Assembly (NCBI GenBank): GCA_017654935.2
Contig: CM065698.1
Span: 44,344,361 to 44,408,360, forward strand
Direction of reading: 5' to 3'
Length of the DNA stretch: 64,000 bases
Source: Phymorhynchus buccinoides
Taxonomy: Eukaryota > Mollusca > Gastropoda > Neogastropoda > Raphitomidae
Shown: positions 1-24,700 of the stretch, one piece after another
Layout of the letters: every line of letters starts with the position of its first letter
How positions within the stretch are numbered: position 1 is the stretch's first letter
Notes under the pieces: model-generated
Databases searched by the model: none
Told to the model about the DNA's origin: nothing
Seen by the model: only the letters and a program-made list of their open reading frames with translations
Made by a program: the position numbers and the translations under genes

Positions 1-11856
<11,856 letters not shown>

Positions 11857-12048
11857 GGTTGCTTATTTCAGCTGTTAGAGCACAACAAGAGCCACTGTCT
11901 GACACCCTATGGAAGACAGCTTAGCACCCCGCCATCTTTGTTGTCGGCGTTGCTACAACACCACGCATGCGCACCAGCAAAGGGAGATCAATGCAGACGA
12001 ACATCCTGATTGAACAAACCGGCCCCATGTGTGAAATAGTCCGCGAAA
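11857..12048. promoter_or_regulatory. Putative bidirectional promoter between ZMYND12 and TMEM201
   Basis: The two start codons (11856 minus, 12049 plus) are 192 bp apart and divergent, so both 5'UTRs and any promoter must lie here or be split by an unseen 5' non-coding exon. The stretch is free of the microsatellites and MITEs that fill the flanks. It is richer in CG and GC dinucleotides (for example around 11935-12000) than the introns. I see no convincing TATA box. A CpG-type shared promoter is inference from the geometry. Confidence 0.5.
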
Positions 12049-13121
12049 ATGGAGCTTTTATGGGGAATGGCGTTTGTTGTGACGATCGTCGTTTTACTTC
12101 TTTTGTGCTACAGGAATTTAAGGTTTGTTATTCAGTCCTACATCAGACAATTACAGTTCGGTCGCGTCTATCGACTATCGTCAGAAGCTCCTCCCCTCCC
12201 CACTCCTCGTCTGAACCTCTTCACCCCCCCCCCCCCCCTTTCGTACCCTGCTCCCCTCCTTCCCACTGTCTTCACCTTTCCGTTACCTCAACTTCATCCC
12301 CCCTGTCCAGGCCTCTCCCCCAAATTATGCCCACCCCCTTCTCACCCCCCTCCCATTCAATCCCGCATTGACTGATTGAGCTGATAATCTGGGCAGCAGC
12401 AAGTTCTACACAACGTCACAAGTCTTCTTCTTGAATATATAGCATCCTCCATCAACAATTTGAATTTGATGATTATGATGCTTACGACATGGGGGGTTTC
12501 CAACTAATCAGGAGACTTGTGTGAAGGACTTGCTGCCCAGATGATCAGCTCAATGCGGGATTGAATGGGAGGGGGGGTGGGCATGATTTTTTTTGGGGGG
12601 GAGGCCCGGACAGGGGGTATGGAGTTGACTCCATTGAGACAACGGAAAGGTGAAGAAAGGGGGAGGGGGAGGGAGGAATGAGGGGGGGGGGGGAGGGGGG
12701 CTCAGATCCGGGATTTGAAGAATTCCTCCACCGAGGCTGGTGATATTGCCTCAGGTGGAAGAGAGTTCCACTCACTCACAGCCCTGGGAAAGAATGAGTA
12801 CTTCCTGTAATTTGTTTTACAGGCAGGAAGTAGGTAGGCCAATGAGTGAGTCTGTCGTGATGGAGGATGGGGAACTGGCTGGTGTGGAGTGTGAACTGTT
12901 AAGTTGGAAACCCCCCACGTCGTTAGAGTCATAATCATCAAATTGTTGATGCAAGAAGAAGAAGAAGAAGTGGCGTCTGTGACGTATATGACCAGATCCA
13001 GACAAGCAGACTTAGTGACAGAAACTGAGAAAGCTTCTGCAGAGCTTTGCAGCCTCTCAACCCTCTTACTGGTCTTAGGCCTTCCTTCCTTCCATAGACC
13101 AACCAGTCACTTTTGACTATT

Positions 13122-13189
<68 letters not shown>

Positions 13190-13228
13190 ACACACATGAC
13201 ACATACACAAGCACACACACACACACGT

Positions 13229-13291
<63 letters not shown>

Positions 13292-16200
13292 AACACACTT
13301 TCAAAGGTTTGCTTGAATGCCGTTTGTCTTTTTAATATATACTATAGTTTTATGGTTTACACTGTATACTATTTTCTCTATAAGAAGACCTGTAAACCTT
13401 TTCTTGTTGATTTTTCAGACCTCTATTTCCCGTAAAGGTCAATTGCTGGTTTTGCAACCAGGACACCCAGGTGCCTTATGGGAACAGGAACTGCTGGGAC
13501 TGTCCTCACTGCGACCAGTACAACGGCTTTGATTCTGTGAGTCGTCTTTCTTCGTCAATTGCTCAGTCTCCTGTCATATGAGCAAAGATGTATTAATCTC
13601 AGGCATCAGAATTATCAGGATTTCAGAGGATTAAGAATTTCTCACACTCACAGAGGACTGGCTTCTCTTGTCAGAGTTTTGTCCTTTTTCTTGAGTGTTG
13701 TTGTTTGTGTTGAATGAATTAAAGTGATTTATCACTGTTATCACTATATTAACTTAAATTAAGCCTTTTTGGTGGTGTTCAGAACTGATGTTGCTCCTCT
13801 AGTCTATAGTCTGGGGCCTTTATGGCCCTTTTAGTTTAGTTTTACCACAGTTTTTAGAGGATTAGAGTTTAGACTTCAGACTATTCTGATGCATGATCAT
13901 GCTGCTGTTATGCGTCTAACTAAGAAATAGTTGGGCACAGCATGTCCGTCTTCAGCTGGAGAAAATCTCTGTAACTGTAAGAAATTCTGGAGAGAGAAAA
14001 AAAGGCAGGAGAATGGATCAGTAAAGCAGAAAGATAGTTGAGATGATAGTAAGCAAACAGAAAGGCAGAGTCAAAGTGACAGATTAGACTAGAGATATTA
14101 AAAGGACAGAACGTATGAAAGACACCCCTCCCCCATAGACTTCCAAATTTGGCGGAGGAGTGCGCTTTTTTAAAGACTTTCGGTAAAGGTAAAGATGTGC
14201 CACCCCCCATGCATTTCTCGGTTAATTGTATTTTCCCGTTTTTGCCTTTCTTACCATACATAAAGCTGTATTTTAGGAACATTTTTAGCTAATTACCTTT
14301 TTGGAATACTAACCCTAACCCTAACCCTACCCCTAAACCTAACCCTACCCCCCACTATGTACTGCAGTACACCGCGATTTGTCACAGTTGTGGTTCGTTG
14401 CGTTTTTCCGTCTTATACGGGGGTGGGGGGTAGGGTTAGGGTTAGGGCTAGGGTTAGGGTTAGGGTTAGTATTCCAAAAAGGTTATTAGCTAAAAATGTT
14501 CCTAAAATACAGCTTTATGTATGGTAATAAAGGCAATAACGGAAAAATACAATTAACCGAGATAGGTAGGGGGGGTGGCACATCTTGACCTTTACCACTA
14601 TTTCTACTGCCGTGGATTGTTTTACTTGCATAAAGTGGATGGGTCAGACTTGCTTTAAATCCCCATGAATCTGAAATTGTGAAATTGATTGAAGAGTTTA
14701 TTCATGTTCTAATGATGGTGGTTATTTTTTTTTTAACTTTTTTTTAATTTCCTTATATTGTTATAAAAATTTTTTTAATACATAAACAAAAATAAAACTT
14801 TTATTAAAAGTACATAATTATAGTTAGTAAGAAAAAAATACACACATGCATACACGGAAATGATTATGATGGTGTGTTTCTGGATAATAACTTCAATTAA
14901 CTTTGATTGATGTACATATATATATGAAATGTACTGATGACAAAGATGATGGTAAAGATGATGATTGTTGTTGCATCGTTGTTGATGTTCAGGATGGAGG
15001 ATACAACAAAGCGGTACCGGCACAGTACACAGAGGACATCAACCATCCCATCGGCTGTCAGCCGGCTGAATTCCTGACACGACATAGTCCTCTCCTCTGT
15101 CGCAGCTGTCAGCAAAACCGGCTGCTCAAAGTGAAGCAACTTGCAGCCTTTGAACCCCTCAATGAGGTGTGTGTACTGTGTGTGTGTGAAAGAGAGATCT
15201 CAAGAGAACATACATGTGCACATGTGTGTTTGTGTTTATGTTTAAATGTGAATGTACACACACAAAAAGTTCCAAGAGCGCTAGTCTGAATAGTTAATTG
15301 CTAAATTTGTGTAAAATTGAACGGAAAACTGATTTTGTTGGCATCGGCTCAAACAAGGATTAAGCCTTTTTAAGGACTGTAGATGAACACACACACGCAC
15401 GCGTGCGCTCGCGCACACACACACACGTGCGCGCACACACGTACACACACACACATTGCTTTTTTTTCTTCTTTCATTTGTTTGTTTAGATTTTCCCCCT
15501 TTCTTTTGAAGTTTCATTCTTTGAATCTTCTATTTTTTTAAATTCTATGTTTGAATTGTTTCCTTAAAGGTTATGTTCTTCCATAGGTACATCCTTTTGA
15601 TGGAAACAGTTGTACATAGATCTAGAGGCCCCTGTAGTGACATTGTATGTATTTCATGTTTTCCCCATTTAGACCTGTTTCATTGATCTACTGTGGATGT
15701 TTTCTGTTGACATTTTTGCCACATCATTTTTATTTCCATGTTTATCAGGCGACGTACGACGTAGAGATATCGGCGTACCAGTGTCATTTGGAGAAGGTGT
15801 ACGCCTGTCATTTTTATTTCCATGTTTATCAGGCAACGTACAACGTAGAGATATCGGCGTACCAGCATCATTTGGAGAAGGTGTACGCCCTGTGTTTTGC
15901 CTGTCATTTTTTTTATTCCCATGTTTATCAGGCGACGTACAACGTAGAGATATCGGCATACCAGCATCATTTAGAGAAGGTGTACGCCCTGTGTTCTGCC
16001 TGTCATTTTTTATTTCCATGTTTATCAGGCGACGTACAACGTAGAGATATCGGCATACCAGCATCATTTGGAGAAGGTGTACGCCCTGTGTTCTGCCTGT
16101 CATTTTTTATTTCCATGTTTATCAGGCGACGTACAACGTAGAGATATCGGCATACCAGCATCATTTGGAGAAGGTGTACGCCCTGTGTTCTGCCTGTCAT

Positions 16201-19200
16201 TTTTTATTTCCATGTTTATCAGGCAATATACGACGAAGAGATATCGGCGTACCAGCGTCATTTGGAGAAGGTGTACGCCTGTCATTTTTATTTCCATGTT
16301 TATCAGGCAACGTATGACGAAGAGATATCAGTGTACCAGCATCATTTGGAGAAGGTGTACGCCCTGTGTGCTGCCTGCGACACCGCTGTGCGCAGAGAAC
16401 TGGAGAGACAGGACAAGTCGTTAAACTGCCAGCAAGAACTTTCTCAAGACGCTGCTACTTCGGCGCCCGACAGTAGCTTGGAAAATGAGGTAGGATGTTG
16501 TTTTTTTGTTTGTTTCAATCATGGCCCTAAAACGAAGAGAACTATTTCCAGCAGGTGTGTGCGTGCGTGTGCATGTGCATGCGAGCACAAGCTATAAGGC
16601 ACCCCCCCCCCCAAATATTGTATCAAATCTTATTTGAAAAAAATATGAATTGTTTCTTATTATATTATAGCCATAGAGCACATAGATACATCTCAATCCA
16701 ACGACAACTAAAAAAAAATCGCTTTACGGTTCATAAAATATGGTACTCATCTTTTGAGTGATTATCAAAAACCTGAGAGCGTGATACACCTTGCATAATA
16801 AATGATGCAATCAAGGATGGGACGTTTGAAAGCCTAGCAGAGCTATGTTTAGTCCCAATATCCTAACCTAACCTAACCTAACCATCAACAACTGACCTGA
16901 CTATATATACCGGTGCTATATTCACGAACAGAGCGACAAGGCAGCGTACCAGCCTCTCCCCTACTTGCTGCTGCAGTGTCTACCCTGGGTGGGTTGCCTA
17001 CTAGTACTACCCACAGTATGCACAGTACTGCTGCTGCTGGGTGTGGCTGCAGACTCCTCCTATCTCCCCTACTGGTGGCCTGGCACTTCACAGAGATGGA
17101 GGGGTTGGATGGGGGAGGGTGTGGATGTGACCTGGGTCGGCTTGTTTGGGCTGCTCCTCTGCGTCTTCTCCAAACTTTTGCTTGGCAAGCACAGGTGAAC
17201 TGGATAATAATAATAATAATAATGAATATTTATATAGCGCAATACCCCATAGTGGGCTCATCACGCTTTACAAAGGCATCACAAAAATATTGAGGAAAAA
17301 TAAATACACAAATTATTCACGTACATCCACACAGATTAAAAACATCAAGCAAGACTTAAGCCTGTATAAAATAGCATGTCACACCAAACAATGAATAATA
17401 ATAATGAGACACAAATCTTACTTGTAAAATGAAAGAGAGAGAGAGAGAGCGAGCGAGAGAAAGAGAGAAGAGAGAGAGAGAGACGCTCTGAAATTTAAGC
17501 CCACTTATACAATGTAAATGAACTGTACATGTATAACACTGCCATAACATTCTCTCACACACAAACACAAACGTGCATGAAAGCGTGCACAAACACAACA
17601 CACACACACACGCGCGCACGCATGTGAACAAAGGGAGTGAGGAGGTAGATAGGTCACACACGTAATGTTCTGATCCATAGCTGATGCACTTGTACAATAG
17701 TGTTCAAGTGCTTCCGCTGTTGGGATGATCCCTGAAGTCTTTTAGCCAGGGTATGAAAACAAAAATCTTACCGCATTATAAAGCACAAATAAGTTGATAA
17801 ACATATCAATGCTTGCCTTACATTAATCACATCACATAAGACCTAACCTCTGTTTCACAACTACAACTATTAATTCAACTGTGCCGTTTCAGTCAAAGTC
17901 ACATTTTGTTCAAATGTAAGGCCTGTTTTCCATTACTCGACTGACTTAAATAAGCACAAAGAAGAAGAAACATAACGATGATGCATACTATAAAGTATTG
18001 GCTGCATTCTTGTGAAGAATGCTTAGCTAAGCAAAGTAAAATGGCCTTACTCAGAGTAATTACCTTATTTTTTGGATTATAAGGTACCCCTTATAAGGCG
18101 CAACCCCCAAATTTTATACAACGTTCAGTTTTTTTGTTATATTTTCTTAGTGTTTTATTAGTCATACTGTAAGGTGCACCCCCCAAGTTTTATAATAATA
18201 ATAATAATAATGAATATTTATATAGCGCCTATTCCTTGATTTAGGGCTCTAAGCGCTTTACATATTTAATACAAATACAACATAGAATATACATGATCTT
18301 ATACAATAAGAACATGACGAACGTACATAAATTTTACATGAGTAGAATATAGAAAAGTACATACATATGAACAAAAACACATATCTTGAAAAAGGTACAC
18401 AATTTACACAAACACACACACACAACACACACACACACACACGCACGCGCACACACACACACATACGGGCACGCCATGTGACAGCCTCTTCATCATTTTA
18501 CGGAAACTGAGTACATGGGGGTGGAGAGGAGCGGATTGGTGGGGGAGGAATTATGATCGTTAAACACGATGATCATTATACATAAGGTTGATCTTGTTAT
18601 TATAGTTTCTTACTATATCATTAGTCACATCATAAGGCCATGGGTGCAACTTTTCCTAGTATACAAGGATTTCCTGTTTTTGAATTTTACCAGAACAGGA
18701 ATGTCCTGTTTTTTAGTTTGTCAAACACAGTCTTTGTGTGTCTACTGTATTTTGCAAACACTTTAAAATAAGCATTTGTGTAAATTGTGGGAAAAGCAAA
18801 CTAAAATACCTTCATAAATCATTTTTGTTTAGCTGCAGGGGGACATTACCCCTGGACCCCGGCCTTTCAGTTTTTTCATTTTGTGTAGTTGCACCCATGT
18901 AAGGCGCAAGGGTCTCAGTCTAGGACAGAAATTATCGCCTTATAGTCTGTCAAATACAGAGTTGCTGTACCGAATCTATGACTTGGTGTGCCTCAGGTTG
19001 TGTGTGGTGGATGCGGCCCACATTGTAATGTGGCTGGCTGTATCAGTGATTTGTCTGTGTGCTTCAGACTGCGTGTGGTGGATGCGGTCCACATTGTAAT
19101 GTGGCTGGCTGTATCAGTGATTTGTCTGTGTGCCTCAGGCTGTATGTGGTGGATGCAGCCCACATTGTAATGTGGCTGGCTGTATCAGTGATTTGTCTGT

Positions 19201-21709
19201 GTACCTCATCAGTGATTTGTCTGTGTGCCTCAGGCTGCATGTGGTGGATGCGGTCCACATTGTAATGTGGCTGGCTGTATCAATGATTTGTCTGTGTGCC
19301 TCAGGCTGCATGTGGTGGATGCGGTCCACATTGTAATGTGGCTGGCTGTATCAGTGATTTGTCTGTGTGCCTCAGGCTGCATGTGGTGGATGCGGTCCAC
19401 ATTGTAATGTGGCTGGCTGTATCAGTGATTTGTCTGTGTGCCTCAGGCTGCATGTGGTTGATGCGGCCCACATTGTAATGTGGCTGGCTGTATCAGTGAT
19501 TTGTCTGTGTGCCTCAGGCTGCATGTGGTGGATGCGGCCCACATTGTAATGTGGCTGGCTGTATCTGATTTGTCTGTGTGCCTCAGGCTGCATGTGGTGG
19601 ATGCGGCCCACATTGTAATGTGGCTGGCTGTATCAGTGATTTGTCTGTGTGCCTCAGACTGCGTGTGGTTGATGCAGCCCACATTTTAATGTGGCTGGCT
19701 GTATCAGTGATTTGTCTGTGTGCCTCAGACTGCGTGTGGTTGATGCAGCCCACATTTTAATGTGGCTGGCTGTATCAGTGATTTGTCTGTGTGCCTCAGA
19801 CTGCGTGTGGTTGATGCAGCCCACATTTTAATGTGGCTGGCTGTATCAGTGATTTGTCTGTGTGCCTCAGACTGCGTGTGGTTGATGCAGCCCACATTTT
19901 AATGTGGCTGGCTGTATCAGTGATTTGTCTGTGTGCCTCAGACTGCGTGTGGTTGATGCAGCCCACATTTTAATGTGGCTGGCTGTATCAGTGATTTGTC
20001 TGTGTGCCTCAGACTGCGTGTGGTTGATGCAGCCCACATTTTAATGTGGCTGGCTGTATCAGTGATTTGTCTGTGTGCCTCAGGCTGCATGTGGTGGATG
20101 CGGCCCACATTGTAATGTGGCTGGCTGTATCAGTGATTTGTCTGTGTGCCTCAGGCTGCATGTGGTGGATGCGGTCCACATTGTAATGTGGCTGGCTGTA
20201 TCAGTGATTTGTCTGTGTGCCTCAGGCTGCATGTGGTGGATGCGGCCCACATTGTAATGTGGCTGGCTGTATCAATGATTTGTCTGTGTGCCTCAGGCTG
20301 CATGTGGTGGATGCGGTCCACATTGTAATGTGGCTGGCTGTATCAATGATTTGTCTGTGTGCCTCAGGCTGCATGTGGTGGATGCGGCCCACATTGTAAT
20401 GTGGCTGGCTGTATCAGTGATTTGTCTGTGTGCCTCAGGCTGCATGTGGTGGATGCGGTCCACATTGTAATGTGGCTGGCTGTATCAATGATTTGTCTGT
20501 GTGCCTCAGGCTGCATGTGGTGGATGCGGCCCACATTGTAATGTGGCTGGCTGTATCAGTGATTTGTCTGTGTGCCTCAGGCTGCATGTGGTTGATGCGG
20601 CCCACATTGTAATGTGGCTGGCTGTATCAATGATTTGTCTGTGTGCCTCAGGCTGCATGTGGTGGATGCGGCCCACATTGTAATGTGGCTGGCTGTATCA
20701 ATGATTTGTCTGTGTGCCTCATCAGTGATTTGTCTGTGTGCCTCATCAGTGATTTGTCTGTGTGCCTCAGGCTGCATGTGGTTGATGCGGCCCACATTGT
20801 AATGTGGCTGGCTGTATCAGTGATTTGTCTGTGTGCCTCAGGCTGCATGTGGTTGATGCGGCCCACATTGTAATGTGGCTGGCTGTATCAGTGATTTGTC
20901 TGTGTGCTTCAGGCTGCGTGTGGTGGATGCGGCCCACATTGTAATGTGGCTGGCTGTGGCGCTGACTGCCATGTGGAGGCCTCACCCCGTGCTCTGGGCA
21001 TGTCTGCCTCCGATGCTGCTTCTGGTGGACTTGTGTGTGATCTTCAAACGTCGCCATCTGCCTAACGTCTCGTCAACAGTTATGAAAAGGTATGTGTGGG
21101 TGAGAGGGGTGGGGTAGAGGTAGGGATAGATGAACCGTACTTTACGGGCCATAAGGCGTGTTGTTTAGGGCGCACCCTTAAAATTGTACAGAAAATTCTG
21201 ATTTTGTTATAATTGTTTCTTACTAAATTATTAGTCTTATTGTAAGGCGCAGGATTCTCCGAAGTGGGAGTGTGGCTGCCCATGTGGCGGTGTAATCAAA
21301 AACAGCCTCACGCGTAATGTTCTCATCCCTAGCTGGTGCATTTGTACCATAGTTTTCAAGTGCTTTGGCGGTTGGGATGATCCCTGGAGTCTTTTAGCCA
21401 GGGTATGACAACAACAACAACATAAGGCGCAGGGGTCTATGTCTTGAAAAAATAATCAGGAAAATTTATATAGCGCCCATCCTACTATGTAGGCTACAGG
21501 GCGCTGTACACAAAATTGAAATGGAATAAAAACATGAAACAAAAATCCAATAACATCAGCAGACAAAAACAATACACATATCAATCAGCAACAACAACTG
21601 CTGTGACTACTACTACTACTGCTAGGACTAATGCACGTATGCATTTTCACACAATTCACAAGCATGAAATAACAACATAATCACAAAAACAACACGCACA
21701 CCCAGCACA

Positions 21710-21749
<40 letters not shown>

Positions 21750-24700
21750 TGCATGCGCACACACACCATGCATACATACTCATATAGGGGCCTACATGAA
21801 CGCGTCACACGCACACACACAACACAAACATGCGCATGCACACATACACCACACACACACGTGCGCACACGCACGCACACATACACACAGACACACACAC
21901 GCACGCACGCGAGCGCGCGCGCACACACACACACAGAACACGTGATGACACACATACACATAACAAGATGGACAGATAGAGTAGCTGGCAATATTTCTAA
22001 GTTTTATGTACTCTGCAGCTGCAGTTTGAAGTATAATAAAGTATCGGCTTTTAATCTGTGAAATATTGTGTGTTTGTGTGTATGGTTTTGCACAAAACCA
22101 TTCCGTTCAGTTTTCGCGTGAAACATAGCCTGTAGACGTGGTTTGCCCAAAGCTATTTTAACAGCAGAATGTTGAATTCTTCTTCTTCTTCACTATTTGT
22201 TTTATCAATCTATTGACATTGCACTGTATGTTTGGTCAAACCCCAGACTGTTGCTGGAAGGAGTTTCCTCCCCTGCCGGTGCCAGTGACGCTGCGTCGGA
22301 GGCCGTGTCATCCGTCAGCACCAGCTGTCGACAGCGATTCACGTCTCCCTTTACAAACAGCCGTGACAAGCAACATCATCAAAACTCTCCCTTCATGGAC
22401 AGTGGAGATGGGCCCGGAGTGTCTGGAGGGGAAATTTCTCCGGCTATGGGGAATGACCGTGGAGCGTTATCGCCAGAATCCGCAGCCACAAAGAAGAAAC
22501 ACTGCGACTTGGACGAACTGGGAATAGGACTGGGTTCTGTGCTGATTGGTCGCCTGTCCAGCCAATCAGGTAAGCTGTACTATTAACGAGTGATTTAGGT
22601 GCAGTAGTTTCTCGTGACGCAGGCTGTGAACATTTTAACATAGTACGTTAGTTAAAGAGGAAAGTGGAAGAGCTGTGTCGAAAGTTAGTGAATAAGTGGT
22701 GGCCTGTTCTTGTTGTGGGTCATGTTGCATGTTTTAAAAGTTCACTAAGAATATGAAACAACGAGGCCTGAAACACAAAATTGCTTGTAAGAAAAATTTA
22801 TTTGCATGAAACATACTACAGTGAATCAATGTTACTGTGTTTTGGTTATGCAGGTTCTGGCAGTGTGGCATCTGCCCTGCTGCCTTCCTCCTCCTCCGGC
22901 AACGTGTTTGGCCCGGTGACCCAGAAGCCCTTCAGTGCGGGGCCCTCCTTCCCCCGGCCCCTCATCTCCCCCGCCAGGCTCACCGTGCTCTCCTTTTCAC
23001 AGAAAGGTGGCTGCTTCTGTGTTGACGAATAACGCTGTTAGTTTCTGTCAAAGCCATTGTTAGCCCCCACCGCTTCCTCAGGCATGGTAATTTTCAGAGA
23101 ATTCTCTGAATGCAGGCCATTTGCCTTGTCCACTGATCTTTTTTTCTTTCTTTTTTTCCTCCTTTTTTTTTTTAACCCTCCACTGTCCCCCGCCTTTCTT
23201 TTCATTTTCTTTTCTTTTTTAATGATTTTTTTTTTTTTTTTCCCCAACATATTTTCTCCCTGTCTCTCTCTCTCCCTCTCTCTCTTACATTTTTATGTGT
23301 GTGAACTACTACAATGGACATTATTTTGTGGCGAACGTTTAGTGTTATTTTTTGATACAAAAAAGTCAGGGTTTCTGTCTGACCTAGTGTGTGGTGCATT
23401 GACTCATTCATTCCGTTTGGTGTGCTGTTTATGAATGTGAGTGCGTGTGTCGACGTGTTCCGAGTAAGTATGAAAGTATGTACCGATAAAGAACAAAATA
23501 TGGTATACTTTTAATAAATACTGCTCGTCCTTCCATTTATACCCCCCTTGTCCCAAAAATCGAAAATTAAATGGACAAGGCCGAGTAGGGAAGGAAATAA
23601 AACAAACAAGGGAAAAAAACACTCCACTGATCTTCGTGTCATAGTAATTCAAAATAATAAGTTAAAGATTGTTGCAGTAATTCTTCGCTATTTGTTCCTG
23701 TTTTTAAGCATAACATGAAAGTTGAGTTAAAGATTGTTGCAGTAATTCTTCACTATTTGTTCTTGTTTTTAAGCATAAAGTGAAAGTTAAGTTAAAGATT
23801 GTTGCAGTAATTCTTCACTATTTGTTCTTGTTTTTAAGCATAAAGTGAAAGTTAAGTTAAAGATTGTTGCAGTAATTCTTCACTATTTGTTCTTGTTTTT
23901 AAGCATAAAGTGAAAGTTAAGTTAAAGATTGTTGCAGTAATTCTTCACTATTTGTTCTTGTTTTTAAGCATAAAGTGAAAGTTGAGTTAAAGATTGTTGC
24001 AGTAATTCTTCACTATTTGTTCTTGTTTTTAAGCATAAAGTGAAAGTTGAGTTAAAGATTGTTGCAGTAATTCTTCGCTATTTGTTCTTGGTTTTAAGCA
24101 TAAAATGAAAGTTGAGTTAAAGATTGTTGCAGTAATTCTTCGCTATTTGTTCTTGTTTTTAAGCATAAAATGAAAGTTGAGTTAAAGATTGTTGCAGTAA
24201 TTCTTCGCTCTTTGTTCTTGTTTTTAAGCATAAAATGAAAGTTGAGTTCTGTACTGTCTCTCTTTCATGGTGCTACAGACGGACACACGGTGAACGGCAA
24301 CGAGCGGGGACACGGCTTTGCGATGCCGGGCGGTGTGCAGGGGGCGGGAACTGTGTGGGGGAAAACCACCCAAGGCACCAATCCGTTTCTCCCCCAGGGC
24401 TCACGACCCCTCTCCATGTTTTCTCCCAGAACACCACCGGCAAGGGGAAACGACCCTGGTTTGACGACTGATGTGAGTGAGAGGAGAGGTAAGTAATTTG
24501 ATTGTGTGTCTATGTACAGAGATTTGTTTTTTTCAGCCTTGTTGATCCTTTTTGTGTTTTGGTTTGTGGTCAGGTTTGTACAAATGTCCGCGAGTGTGAT
24601 CGTACTCAAAAGGCGGTTATGTAATCGTACATACACAAACGTGCATGAACAAGCACACATGCATACACAGACACGCACACAGGACAAGTAAAGTTCATTA

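Noticed and set aside
12702..12941. Gene on the minus strand within TMEM201 intron 1
   Set aside because: Only the C-terminal fragment of a LINE reverse transcriptase, continuing into poly-proline from G runs.
18987..20912. Regular 71-bp repeat as a CRISPR-like array
   Set aside because: There are no unique spacers; the whole unit repeats and it contains exon sequence. The genome is animal.
22853..23434. Extended frame 23057-23434 beyond exon 8
   Set aside because: T-rich low-complexity intron; exon 8 ends at the donor after 23006 and phases join it to exon 9.
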